Assembly: GCA_009692185.1 (NCBI GenBank)
Contig: SHZT01000006.1
Span: 62,001-126,000 of the forward strand
Length of the DNA: 64,000 nt
Reading direction: 5' to 3'
From: Gemmatimonadota bacterium
GTDB taxonomy: Bacteria > Gemmatimonadota > Gemmatimonadetes > Gemmatimonadales > GWC2-71-9
This document shows positions 17,401 to 28,504 of the stretch, in pieces. Positions within the stretch are counted from its first letter, which is position 1; every line of letters starts with the position of its first letter. A program made the position numbers and the translations under genes. The notes under the pieces are model-generated. The model worked only from the letters and a program-made list of their open reading frames with translations. It searched no databases and was not told the origin of the DNA.

Positions 17401-18050
17401 TCCTGTTGCCGCACGGGTACGAGGGCCAGGGCCCCGAGCATTCATCGGCCCGGCTGGAACGGTTCCTCGCCCTGGGCGCCGAGGCGAATATCCGGGTGGC
17501 GAACTGCTCGACGCCGGCGCAGTACTTCCACCTGCTCCGGCGCCAGGCCCGGCACGAGGAGATTCGGCCGCTCGTCATCATGACGCCCAAGAGCCTGCTC
17601 CGGCTTCCGCAGGCGGCGTCCAGCCTTTCGGACCTGGCCACCGGCCGGTTCCAGCCGACGATTGACGACCCGATGGCCACCGACAAGAGCAGGGTGTCCC
17701 GTCTCGTATTCTGCTCGGGGAAGATCTACTACGACGTGACGAATCATCCGCGCCGTACGGCGGCGCCGCACGTTGCCCTGGCCCGCATCGAAATGCTGTA
17801 CCCATTCCCGCTGGCCGACGTGCTCGACATTCTCCGCGAGTACCCCGCCGTGGAAGACGTCGTCTGGCTGCAGGAAGAGCCGTCCAACCTGGGCGCGCGG
17901 AAATGGGTGGTGCCGCAGCTCGAGGCCCTGGTGCGGCATGACATCGCTGTGCGGTTCGTGTCCCGTCCCGAGCGCTCCAGCCCCGCCGAGGGGTACCCGG
18001 CGGCCCACCAGGCGGAGCAGGAACGGCTGATCGGCGAAGCGTTGGCATGA
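14406..18050 (+). CDS. kgd: Multifunctional 2-oxoglutarate dehydrogenase: succinyltransferase (E2) domain fused to E1 decarboxylase
   Basis: 1214-residue TCA-cycle enzyme. Residues 1-40 match the short N-terminal segment of OdhA/Kgd; about 41-85 is an Ala/Pro linker. About 86-305 is an acyltransferase domain with the catalytic STYDHRIIQGAESG motif near 269-282. There is no lipoyl domain. After a linker carrying a GAGACG repeat, the thiamine-diphosphate E1 part runs from about 345 to the end, with GCAHRGRLNVL near 530, GDASFAAQGV near 638 and the C-terminal EEPSNLGARKW. It starts with GTG. Length and order match the actinobacterial OdhA/Kgd architecture. Lipoyl acceptor and E3 are not in this window. 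Confidence 0.92.
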   Translation: MFDNIFETVNSGFAQLLYEDFVQNPASIPAEWRAFFENGGNGNGGKSAGTIAPRPAVPVADAPAPAPATKPVSGGVTPIKGPALRLLENMEASLDLPTATSFREIDVTHLWNVRASANAVLATRGLKLSFTHLIGWALVRALREFPTLTHAVVMADGAPHRLDPGAFNLGLAVDVERKDGTRGLMVPVIKHADGLSFSEFHTEYERLVTGARDGKLLPDAYQGGTVTLTNPGTLGTSASVPRLMTGQGTIIATGAIRQIAAARIMTITSTYDHRIIQGAESGSFLRRVDGLLQGSDGFYEEIAKSLGIALAGDERRETSSTVAAVAAVASTPAPNPSLVSRPSSPSAPEFTVPSHETLAQVSAAVSLVRAHRTHGHHAARLDPLGVPPEGDPALDPASLGLTPEVMARIPSELLRVYVAGATLAEALPALRDVYCGTMAYEIEHIGDHDERVWLRRVIESGEHRTPLTTDEQKRLLEALTKTDVLERFLHRAYLGHRRFGIEGMDVLVPMLEAAIDLGDRQGAREVVLGCAHRGRLNVLTHILGLPYETLLAEFEGGRKVEETLTPKGGTGDVKYHHGATGTFTTPSGANVGVTLMPNPSHLEAVDPVVDGRTRAAQTTRDGARSIHDPRSALAIVIHGDASFAAQGVVAETFNLARLDGYSTGGTLHLILNNQVGFTTDPKEARSTEYASDLAKGFDIPIIHVNADDPEACIAAIRLALMYRQKFGGDSVIDLVGYRRHGHNEGDEPRYTQPLMYQLIDAHPPVRDLYSDRLAVLGVVTREEATRAADQRHRELASIQQKLKEDLTGQTYGEEPDRVSTAIVAALEPRTAVPGPLLQELNTQLLVVPQGFAIHPKLKRQLDRRLNALDGSPSIDWGHAEALAYASLLADGIPLRLTGQDTPRGTFAQRHLVLHDMNTGARYAPIQNLEQARAPFELHNTALSEFAVLGFEYGYSIAVPGTLVLWEAQFGDFANGAQVIIDQFIVAGLSKWGQMSRIVLLLPHGYEGQGPEHSSARLERFLALGAEANIRVANCSTPAQYFHLLRRQARHEEIRPLVIMTPKSLLRLPQAASSLSDLATGRFQPTIDDPMATDKSRVSRLVFCSGKIYYDVTNHPRRTAAPHVALARIEMLYPFPLADVLDILREYPAVEDVVWLQEEPSNLGARKWVVPQLEALVRHDIAVRFVSRPERSSPAEGYPAAHQAEQERLIGEALA
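15340..15431. repeat. GAGACG-type inverted microelement in the E2-E1 linker
   Basis: Perfect 13-base arms GGGACGAGAGACG (15340-15352) and CGTCTCTCGTCCC (15419-15431) sit inside longer imperfect arms of GAGACGA units. It keeps the reading frame and encodes a Ser/Arg/Pro/Ala linker between the two catalytic parts. Confidence 0.65.
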
Positions 18051-18060
18051 GAAGTAAGAA

Positions 18061-18972
18061 GTGAGACAGCTGATCTACCTGGCCGTCGTCGCCTGCACCG
18101 GCGTTGCATCCACCAACGCCGGATCGTGGGGCACCGCCGCTCGGCTGCCTCAGCCTCTCCAGGAAATGTCCGGCGCCGTATTGCACGGCAAGATTTATGT
18201 CCTGGGCGGGATCAACACGTCGAATGAGGCGGCCAGGGTCGCCTATCGCTACGACCCCGCGACGAACCAGTGGGAACGCATCGCCGATCTCCCGATCGAG
18301 CGGCACCACATGCCGGTCGTCGTCGCAAACGATTCGCTGTACGCCATCGGTGGCTACGAGCCGCCGACGTTCACGCCCACGCGGACGCTCTTCCTGTACG
18401 ACGAGGCCAACAACCTGTGGCTCGGCCGGGCCCTGCTGCCGGAGCCGCGGGGCGCGGGCGCTGCTGGAGCAGTGAACGGAAAAATCGTGGTCGCGGGCGG
18501 TATCGGGCCGAACGGGCAGCTCGATTCGATAGCGATTTACGACCCGGCGACCGACACGTGGCGGCACGGCGCACCCATCCCGACGTTGCGTGATCACCTG
18601 ACCGGCGGCACGGTGGGCGGTGTGTTCTACGCCATCGCCGGGCGGCGGGAGGGCAACTACGACGTGGTCGAAGCCTACGACCTGGCCACCAACCGCTGGA
18701 CGGTGAAGCACGCGATGCCGAGCAAACGGGGCGGGCTTGGGTCGGCGGTGCTGAACGGGATGATTTACACCTACGGCGGCGAGCGGCCAGGCGTCTACGC
18801 CAATCACGAGCGGTACGACCCGGAAACCGACACCTGGACGGCGTTGCCGCCGCTCCCGACCGCCCGCCACGGAATTGCCGTCGCGGCGGTAAACGGTAAC
18901 GTGTACGTGGTTGCCGGAGGCCCGCAGCAAGGATTCGCGCAGACCGACGTGGTCGAGGTATTTACTCCGTAG
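18061..18972 (+). CDS. Exported Kelch-repeat beta-propeller protein
   Basis: 303 residues beginning with GTG. A signal peptide (MRQLIYLAVVACTGVASTNA) is followed by about six Kelch blades, each with a GG pair, a spaced Tyr and a Trp: IYVLGGI, LYAIGGY, IVVAGGI, FYAIAGR, IYTYGGE and VYVVAGG. Kelch propellers bind ligands or proteins; some relatives are N-acetylneuraminate epimerases, but no catalytic evidence is visible here. It lies 10 bp downstream of kgd and overlaps the next gene by one base. Confidence 0.8.
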   Translation: MRQLIYLAVVACTGVASTNAGSWGTAARLPQPLQEMSGAVLHGKIYVLGGINTSNEAARVAYRYDPATNQWERIADLPIERHHMPVVVANDSLYAIGGYEPPTFTPTRTLFLYDEANNLWLGRALLPEPRGAGAAGAVNGKIVVAGGIGPNGQLDSIAIYDPATDTWRHGAPIPTLRDHLTGGTVGGVFYAIAGRREGNYDVVEAYDLATNRWTVKHAMPSKRGGLGSAVLNGMIYTYGGERPGVYANHERYDPETDTWTALPPLPTARHGIAVAAVNGNVYVVAGGPQQGFAQTDVVEVFTP

Positions 18973-19532
18973 TGCTCCTCCAGATCATTCGCTATTCCGT
19001 ATTCGCGATTTTCGCGGGCGCCGGGCTGGTGGCGCTCGGCGGCTGGGCCGTGCGCACCCGCCAGGTAAACCCGTTCAGCCGGCCGGGCCGGTTTCTGCGA
19101 GGCGCGACGGACCCGGTTCTCGAACCGATCGAGAATTGGCTGGTGAAGACCGGCGGCAACCCGCAATCGGCCGGATGGTGGCTGTTCGGCGGCGCGCTGG
19201 TGGGCGGGATTGTCGTGGTATCGCTTGCCCAGTGGGTGCTGGGGCAGGTCGCGTTCGTGTCAGGGTCCGCAAACAGCATTCGCGGTATCGCGCGACTGCT
19301 TGCATTCTACGGGTTCCGCCTGCTACAGCTCGCACTCATCGTCCGCGTGATGGGCTCGTGGGTAGGCGCCGGGCGGTACAGTCGCTGGGTGCGCCCGGCC
19401 TACGTCCTCACGGACTGGATGCTCGTTCCCCTGGGCAGGATCATTCCGCCGGTCGGCATGTTCGACATCACGCCGATCATCGCGTGGTTCGGGTTGAACA
19501 TCCTTATGCGGCTGGTGACGGGAGTCATCTGA
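18972..19532 (+). CDS. YggT-family membrane protein
   Basis: 186 residues with about four hydrophobic segments (near 3-25, 67-90, 105-125 and 165-186). It shows the YggT pattern, with conserved Arg/Pro in loops: NPFSRPGRFLRGATDPVLEP and YVLTDWMLVPLGRIIPP, two YggT repeats in tandem. The family is linked to cell envelope or osmotic functions but is not biochemically defined. It starts with GTG overlapping the Kelch stop and is followed directly by the DUF167 gene, the usual yggT-yggU order. Confidence 0.8.
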   Translation: MLLQIIRYSVFAIFAGAGLVALGGWAVRTRQVNPFSRPGRFLRGATDPVLEPIENWLVKTGGNPQSAGWWLFGGALVGGIVVVSLAQWVLGQVAFVSGSANSIRGIARLLAFYGFRLLQLALIVRVMGSWVGAGRYSRWVRPAYVLTDWMLVPLGRIIPPVGMFDITPIIAWFGLNILMRLVTGVI

Positions 19533-19802
19533 TTGGGGCGGCTCGCCTGCTGGATTCAACCCCGCGCGACCCGGACAGAGGTCGTCGGCCGGCATGGGGA
19601 CGCCATTCGCATCCGCATCGCCGCACCACCCGTGGACGGCGCGGCCAACGACGAGCTGGTCCGGTTCCTGGCGGAGCAGCTCGGCGTCTCCCGAAGGGCG
19701 GTTCGGCTCAAGGCGGGCGCCACCGGCCGGAAGAAGACCGTGGAGATTGACGGATTGAGTGAAACCGAGGCCGAGAAGCGGCTCGGTTTGACCAAGCGTT
19801 GA
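19533..19802 (+). CDS. DUF167 (YggU) family protein
   Basis: 89-residue soluble protein starting with TTG immediately after the YggT stop. Family motifs are visible: WIQPRATRTEVVG, PPVDGAANDELVRFLA and GATGRKKTVEIDG. Its function is unknown, but it is a widely conserved partner of YggT. The -35 box of the metH promoter lies inside its last codons. Confidence 0.88.
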   Translation: MGRLACWIQPRATRTEVVGRHGDAIRIRIAAPPVDGAANDELVRFLAEQLGVSRRAVRLKAGATGRKKTVEIDGLSETEAEKRLGLTKR

Positions 19803-19816
19803 GCCCCCACTACTAT
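19788..19816 (+). promoter_or_regulatory. Promoter of the metH operon
   Basis: TTGACC (19788-19793) and TACTAT (19811-19816) are separated by exactly 17 bp. This is the strongest sigma-70-type promoter in the window. The start would fall near 19823, just before the SAM-II aptamer. The -35 box overlaps the end of the DUF167 gene. Confidence 0.65.
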
Positions 19817-19836
19817 TGAATAGACAGTTGTAGGGC

Positions 19837-19887
19837 CGTGGTGATTTCGGCTATTGCAGCCACGTTAAACAACTCGCTAAAACGCCG
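19837..19887 (+). ncRNA. SAM-II riboswitch aptamer
   Basis: Stem P1 is CGTGG (19837-19841) with CCACG (19860-19864). The loop contains TGATTTCGGCTATTGCA, and the 3' tail ends GCTAAAACGCC. The loop CGGC (19848-19851) can pair with tail GCCG (19884-19887) to form the H-type pseudoknot. Conserved SAM-II segments are recognisable: TGATTT after P1, TATTGCA before its 3' strand, and GCTAAAA in the tail. It binds S-adenosylmethionine and should lower metH expression when SAM is plentiful. Confidence 0.88.
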
Positions 19888-19888
19888 G

Positions 19889-19928
19889 CCCGTCGCCGCG
19901 TTTTTTTGGCGACGGGTTTTTTGTTTTT
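19889..19928 (+). terminator. Intrinsic terminator of the SAM-II leader
   Basis: A perfect 9-bp stem, CCCGTCGCC (19889-19897) with GGCGACGGG (19908-19916), is followed by TTTTTTGTTTTT. It lies between the aptamer and the metH ribosome binding region. Its first three bases also form part of a GGGCC/GGCCC helix (19833-19837 with 19887-19891) that would enclose the aptamer, so the two structures compete. Confidence 0.85.
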
Positions 19929-19937
19929 GGGGGCGCA

Positions 19938-23607
<3,670 letters not shown>

Positions 23608-23615
<8 letters not shown>

Positions 23616-25446
23616 AAGCCTGCGAGATCTCATCGCCGACGGAAAAGCCCACGTTTTCGACGGCGCGATGGGCACCCAGCTGTACGCGCATGGCGTGTTC
23701 GTCAACGTGTGTTACGACCAGCTCAACCTGACCCAACCAACCCTGGTGCGTGGCGTACACGACGAATACGTGAAGGCCGGCGCCGAGATTCTCGAGACCA
23801 ACACGTTCGGCGCCAACCCCATGAAGCTCTCGGCGTTCGGGCTCGCGGACGACACCGAAACCGTCAACCGCCGCGCAGCGGAAATCGCGCGGGAGGCGGC
23901 CGCGAGCGGGCGCGCCGTCGTCGTGGGCGCGATTGGACCGCTCGGCGTCCGCATCGAACCGTACGGTCCCACCGGGCGGGACGAGGCGGTCCAGTTGTTC
24001 CAGCGCCAGGTGAAAGGACTCGTCCAGGGAGGCGTGGACGGCTTCGTCCTGGAGACGTTCAGCGACCTGGATGAAATCCGCGCGGCGATCCAGGCCGTGC
24101 GGTCCGTCAGCGACCTGCCGATCATCGCGCAAATGACTGTCGGCGACGACGGCCGCACCGTGTACGGCACGGAGGTCGAGACGCTGGCCCGCGCGCTGGA
24201 CGAGGCGGGCGCGGACGTGATCGGGCTCAACTGCTCGGTGGGCCCGGCGGTCATGCTGGACGCGATCGAACGGGTCGCGCAGGTAACCAACCGGCCACTC
24301 TCGGCCCAGCCGAACGCCGGCCTCCCACGCGCCGTGGGTGACCGGAAGATCTACCTCACGAGCCCGGAGTACATGGCGAACTACGCCCAGCGGCTCATCC
24401 AGGCCGGGGCGCGGTTCGTGGGCGGGTGTTGCGGCACGACGCCGGACCATATTCGCGCCATGCGCAGCCGCGTGGCGTCGCTCACGCCGGGTCACGCGGT
24501 GCACGTCACGCAGCGCGCCGCGGCCGGTGAGTCCAAAGCGCCGGCATTGGTGCCCCTGGCCGACAGGTCCAAGTGGGGAGCCAAGCTCGCAAGCGGGACG
24601 TTCGCGGTCAGCGTCGAACTCCAGCCACCAAAGGGGTGGAAGCCGGACGCGATGGTCGCCCAGGCCCGCACCCTCAAGGGTGCCGGCGTGGACGCGGTGA
24701 GTATTCCCGACGGCGCGCGAGCGCAGAGCCGCATGAGCGCCATTGCATCTGCGATCGTTATTCAGAGAGAAACCGGCGTGGAGCCGCTGGTGCACTACAC
24801 CTGCCGGGACCGGAACATGGTCGGCATGGTCAGCGACCTGCTGGGCGGTGCGGCGGCGGGTATCCGGAACCTGCTGATTATTACCGGCGATCCGCCGCGG
24901 CTGGGGCCCTATCCCGACGCGACATCGGTGTTCGACATCGATTCCATCGGCCTCACCAACGTCGTGCACCGCATGAACCAGGGGCAGGATCCCGGCGGCA
25001 ACCCGATCGGCGAGCCGACCCGTTACGTCATCGGCGTGGCCACGAACCCGTGGGCCGCCGAGCCGGACCGCGAGTTGAAGCGTCTCTACTGGAAAGTCGA
25101 GGCGGGGGCCGAGTTCGCGGTAACCCAGCCGGTGTTCGACGTGAAAGGTTTGGAGTCGTTTATCAAGCGCGCCGCCGAGTTCAGGCTCCCGGTGATCGCC
25201 GGCATCTGGCCGTTGCTCTCGCTCCGGAATGCCGAGTTCCTGGCCAACGAGGTGCCGGGCGTCTACGTGCCCGAGGTGGTCCTCGCGCGCATGCGGAAGG
25301 CGCAGGAGAAGGGCGACGATGCCGCGCGGGCGGAAGGGGTGACCATCGCGCGGGAGATTCGGGATGCCGTGCGCGGGGCAGTCCAGGGCATGCAGATCAG
25401 CGCGCCGCTCGGCAACGTCGAAGCCGCCGTTCAAGTGCTACAATAG
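23608..25446 (+). CDS. Bifunctional homocysteine S-methyltransferase / 5,10-methylenetetrahydrofolate reductase
   Basis: 612 residues. Residues 1-290 form a homocysteine methyltransferase domain, with the DGAMGTQLY start, the first zinc ligand in GLNCSVGP near 210 and the CC pair in VGGCCGTTP near 271-279. Residues about 310-612 form a MetF-type flavoprotein domain ([49 protein letters not shown]). This is the YitJ-like architecture. Paired with MetH it can both make and use 5-methyltetrahydrofolate, all behind one SAM-II switch. The start overlaps metH by 8 bp. Confidence 0.92.
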
Positions 25447-25453
25447 CGCCATG
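25439..25453 (+). promoter_or_regulatory. -10-like box before the serine hydrolase gene
   Basis: TACAAT (25439-25444) ends 7 bases before the A of the ATG at 25451, the spacing of a leaderless promoter. It overlaps the last codons and stop of the preceding gene. No good -35 box was seen. Confidence 0.35.
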
Positions 25454-26641
25454 AACCGCCGCTATCTCGCCGCGCTGGTCCTGCTGGTCGCGTCCGCGAC
25501 CACCGCGTTCGCCCAGTCCGCCGCGTACTCCCCCGGCAAGGACTGGGCGCACCGCTCGCCCGCGCAGGTGGGTCTCGAGGCGGCGTGGGTGGATTCCGCG
25601 ATGGCTCATGCCAAGGCGAACGAAACCAACGCGCCGCGTGACCAGCTGGTCGCGCACGACCAGAGCGGATTCGGCCGCGAGCCGCTTCCGACACCGATCT
25701 GCCCGATGAAGGAACGCGGCGACATGACGGGCATCGTCGTCCGCCATGGCTACATCGTCGCCGAGTGGGGCGAGCCGGACCGCGTGGACATGACCCACAG
25801 CGTCACGAAGAGCTTCCTCTCGACGGTCGTGGGCCTGGCGTTCGAGCGCGGGCTCATCAAGAGCCTGGACGATCACGTGAAGGACTACGTGCGGACCAGC
25901 GAGTGGGACACGCCCCACAATGCCCTGATCACGTGGGACCACATGCTCCGGCAGACGAGTGACTGGGAAGGCACGATGTGGAGCAAGCCGGACTGGGCCG
26001 ACCGGCCGCCGTCCGGCACGCCAATCGAGGAGTACAAGAAACGCGTCCACAACGAGCCGGGAACGACCTACAAGTACAACGATGTCCGGGTGAACGCGCT
26101 CTCGTGGGCCGCGCTGCAAGTCTGGCGGAAGCCGCTGCCCGAGGTATTGAAAGATCTCGTCATGGACCCGATCGGCGCCTCGAATACGTGGCACTGGTAC
26201 GGCTATGACAGCTCGTGGGTGGAGCTGGATGGAAAACGGGTCCAGTCGGTGAGCGGCGGTGGGCACTGGGGCGGCGGCATGTTCATCAGCGCCCGGGACC
26301 AGGCGCGGTTTGGTCTGCTGACCTTGAACAAAGGAAAGTGGAACGGCAAGCAGATCCTGCCGGAGTCGTGGATCACCCGGGCCCGGACGCCCACGGGGCC
26401 CCAGCCGACCTACGGCTTCATGAACTACTTCCTGAACACGGCAAACGCGGATGGCCGCCGGCCGTGGCCGGACGCGACGCCCGAGACATTCTGCCACATT
26501 GGAAACGGGACGAACGCGGTGTGTGAGGTGCCGGAGTACGACATGGTGGTGGTGATGCGGTGGATCAACGGCAACAGCGGGGTCAACGGTGTGATCAAGC
26601 GGCTGATTGCGGCGGCCGGAGGCACACCAAAGACGAGCTAA
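25451..26641 (+). CDS. Exported serine hydrolase, beta-lactamase/penicillin-binding-protein fold
   Basis: 396 residues. A signal peptide (MNRRYLAALVLLVASATTAFA) precedes a class C beta-lactamase-like domain. The nucleophile motif S-x-x-K is seen as SVTK within THSVTKSFLSTVVGL near residues 117-120. The second motif region is TYKYNDVRVNALSW near 208-221, and a Gly-rich GGGHWGGGMF near 272 corresponds to the third motif area. Such proteins are esterases, peptidases or amidases; true beta-lactam resistance is unlikely. It is convergent with the next gene, overlapping by 4 bp. Confidence 0.82.
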   Translation: MNRRYLAALVLLVASATTAFAQSAAYSPGKDWAHRSPAQVGLEAAWVDSAMAHAKANETNAPRDQLVAHDQSGFGREPLPTPICPMKERGDMTGIVVRHGYIVAEWGEPDRVDMTHSVTKSFLSTVVGLAFERGLIKSLDDHVKDYVRTSEWDTPHNALITWDHMLRQTSDWEGTMWSKPDWADRPPSGTPIEEYKKRVHNEPGTTYKYNDVRVNALSWAALQVWRKPLPEVLKDLVMDPIGASNTWHWYGYDSSWVELDGKRVQSVSGGGHWGGGMFISARDQARFGLLTLNKGKWNGKQILPESWITRARTPTGPQPTYGFMNYFLNTANADGRRPWPDATPETFCHIGNGTNAVCEVPEYDMVVVMRWINGNSGVNGVIKRLIAAAGGTPKTS

Positions 26642-27495
26642 CCCAGCGCCTCGACAATCTGCCGGTAGCGCTCGTCCGGGCGCTTGAACCCCAGGTTACT
26701 CACGTAGACTTTCTCCACGCCCACATCCCGCAGCGCACGAATCGTCCGCGCGGTCATTTCCTCCGGTTTCAGCCCTGCCGCAAAGTCCTTCGTCACTCCC
26801 TCGATCGGAACCGGGAAGAATCGCCCCAGGCGTTCCAGCGTCCAGCGATTCGCGCTCATATAGTGGAATACGCCGAACACGGCCGGGTAGGTCACACCGC
26901 GGCGCCGCGCTTCGGCGAGGAACCTCTCCACCTCACGAATGTTGTGATGCGAGACAATCTGGGTGAGGTAAAACTCGGCCGTGAATTCCTGCTGGAGCAG
27001 ATAGTCCACCTGGGCCGAATGGTCATGCAGGGGGTTGGCCCACCCGCCCAGCGTGGCGCCCGGCACGCGCTCGCGAATCTCCTTTCGCAACTGCCACGCG
27101 TACTCCACGCACCGGGGCGGGCCCACCGACTTGTCCCCGCCCAGGACCGTGAGCGTGTCGAACCCGAACGACACCGCGCGGGCCGCGTACTTGAGGCAGT
27201 AGTCGAGCGAATGCTTGGCCGTAAGAAATGGAACGACCTTGGCTGGGCTCACGTCGTTGGCCAGGTTGCTGGCCAAGTGGCCGAGGTTTTCTTCCTCCGC
27301 CTGCCCTACCGCGTTGTCCGTAATGAAAACGATCGTGTCCCGCTTGGCGAGCCGGCCCACCCCGTGATACATGTCGATCCACGTATTCATGCTTTGGGCC
27401 GCGGACAGGCCGACCTGCGGCGGGCGCATTTCGACGGCGATGAGCGGACGGGGATCGCGGAGGCGCGCGAGGGCTGGGCCTACGGCGGGAGGCAT
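26638..27495 (-). CDS. Stand-alone methylenetetrahydrofolate reductase-like protein
   Basis: 285 residues, a TIM-barrel of the MTHFR family: VEMRPPQVG near 21-29, DTIVFITDNAVG, VVPFLTAKHSLDYCLKYA, LTVLGGDKSVGPPRCVEYA and FYLTQIVSHHN near 180. Motifs for flavin and folate contact are only partly conserved, so the substrate may differ from canonical MetF. It has its own promoter-like sequence with leaderless spacing. The fused MTHFR just upstream already provides MetF activity, so this looks like a divergent paralogue. Confidence 0.75.
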   Translation of the reverse strand: MPPAVGPALARLRDPRPLIAVEMRPPQVGLSAAQSMNTWIDMYHGVGRLAKRDTIVFITDNAVGQAEEENLGHLASNLANDVSPAKVVPFLTAKHSLDYCLKYAARAVSFGFDTLTVLGGDKSVGPPRCVEYAWQLRKEIRERVPGATLGGWANPLHDHSAQVDYLLQQEFTAEFYLTQIVSHHNIREVERFLAEARRRGVTYPAVFGVFHYMSANRWTLERLGRFFPVPIEGVTKDFAAGLKPEEMTARTIRALRDVGVEKVYVSNLGFKRPDERYRQIVEALG

Positions 27496-27502
27496 GGGGC
27501 GG

Positions 27503-27532
27503 AAGCTAAAAGGGCTGCCGACGCGGGGTCAG
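27503..27532 (-). promoter_or_regulatory. Candidate promoter of the MTHFR-like gene
   Basis: On the minus strand, CTGACC (27527-27532) and TAGCTT (27503-27508) are 18 bp apart, and TAGCTT is followed by 7 nt and the ATG. The transcript would have almost no leader. Confidence 0.4.
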
Positions 27533-27555
27533 GTGTCGGGAAAAACGGGCGGCGC

Positions 27556-27569
27556 TATCCTTATTCATG
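27556..27569 (+). promoter_or_regulatory. -10-like box before the acetyltransferase gene
   Basis: TATCCT (27556-27561) is followed by TATTC and the ATG at 27567, again leaderless spacing. It lies in the 71-bp divergent gap facing the MTHFR-like promoter. Confidence 0.35.
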
Positions 27570-28061
27570 GTCACGTCCATTCAAGCCATGCGCCCCGAAG
27601 ACTGGGGCCCGGTCCTCGCCATATATAAGGAAGGCATTGCCACCGGCCACGCGACGTTCGAGACCGACGCGCCGGGCTGGGACACGTGGGACGCGAGCCA
27701 CATCAAGCATAGCCGCGTAGTTGCGCGACAGGGCGAAAGCGTACTCGGCTGGGCGGCTCTTTCCGGCGTGTCAGACCGTTGCGTATACGGCGGCGTGGCC
27801 GAGGTGAGCGTTTACGTAGCCGGCGCGCATCGAGGCAAAGGCGTCGGCCGGCGGTTGCTGGAGGCGATGGTGGCCGAGTCGGAGAAGAACGGGATCTGGA
27901 CGCTCCAGGCCGGCATCTTCCCGGAGAACGCCGGCAGCGTCGCCATTCACGAGAAATGCGGGTTCCGGCAGGTGGGCCGGCGCGAGCGACTCGGCACAAT
28001 GAACGGGAAATGGCGGGACGTGTTGTTGCTGGAACGGCGAAGCACCACGACCGGGGCCTGA
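27567..28061 (+). CDS. GNAT N-acetyltransferase, phosphinothricin acetyltransferase-like
   Basis: 164 residues. Features of the Pat/Bar/YncA branch are clear: IYKEGIATGHATFETDAP near 19-36, AEVSVYVAGAHRGKGVGRRLL near 79-98 (split here as AEVSVYV and AGAHRGKGVGRRLL), containing the acetyl-CoA pyrophosphate loop RGKGVG, and IHEKCGFRQVG near 128-138. It probably acetylates an amino acid sulfone/sulfoximine or a related amine. The stop overlaps the next ATG by one base, so it leads a three-gene unit with two CDGSH iron-sulfur proteins. Confidence 0.88.
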   Translation: MVTSIQAMRPEDWGPVLAIYKEGIATGHATFETDAPGWDTWDASHIKHSRVVARQGESVLGWAALSGVSDRCVYGGVAEVSVYVAGAHRGKGVGRRLLEAMVAESEKNGIWTLQAGIFPENAGSVAIHEKCGFRQVGRRERLGTMNGKWRDVLLLERRSTTTGA

Positions 28062-28504
28062 TGCCGGACGAGCCGCGACACAAGGAACCCCACAAGAAGG
28101 CCTACAAGGCCGAGGCCATCACGGTGCATTGGGAGCCCCGGTTGTGCATTCACACCGGTCACTGCTTCCGGAACCTCGGCGCCGTCTTTCAGCCGTGGGA
28201 CCAGCCGTGGGTCAAACCCGACCGCACGACTCCGGAGCGAATCGCCGAGGTCGTTCGTTTGTGTCCAACCGGCGCGCTGCAGTTTGAAACACTCGACGGA
28301 CATGAACAGCCGGAGATCGAGGGCCTGGAAGTGAAAGTGATTCCGGACGGGCCGCTTTATGTGCGCGGCAACTTCGAGCTGCGGGCAGACGACGGCACCG
28401 TTCTTCGGCGCATGAACCGCGCAACCCTGTGCCGCTGCGGGCAGTCACAGAACAAGCCCTTCTGCGACAACAGCCACCTCGAGGCCCAGTTCCGTGCCGA
28501 CTGA
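28061..28504 (+). CDS. Iron-sulfur protein: Fer4_19 (YjdI-like) domain plus CDGSH domain
   Basis: 147 residues. The first half resembles YjdI/Fer4_19 proteins, with VHWEPRLCIHTGHCFRNL near 21-38 and LCPTGAL near 68-74. The C-terminus carries a CDGSH-type [2Fe-2S] ligand set, CRCGQSQNKPFCDNSH near 126-141, where the usual Gly after Asp is Asn. The likely role is electron transfer or cluster shuttling. The start overlaps the acetyltransferase stop and the end overlaps the second CDGSH gene by 11 bp. Confidence 0.85.
   Translation: MPDEPRHKEPHKKAYKAEAITVHWEPRLCIHTGHCFRNLGAVFQPWDQPWVKPDRTTPERIAEVVRLCPTGALQFETLDGHEQPEIEGLEVKVIPDGPLYVRGNFELRADDGTVLRRMNRATLCRCGQSQNKPFCDNSHLEAQFRAD

Noticed and set aside
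15501..17441. Antisense frame of about 646 codons opposite kgd
   Set aside because: No recognisable motif; composition is that of a frame shadow, and kgd motifs on the plus strand are unbroken.
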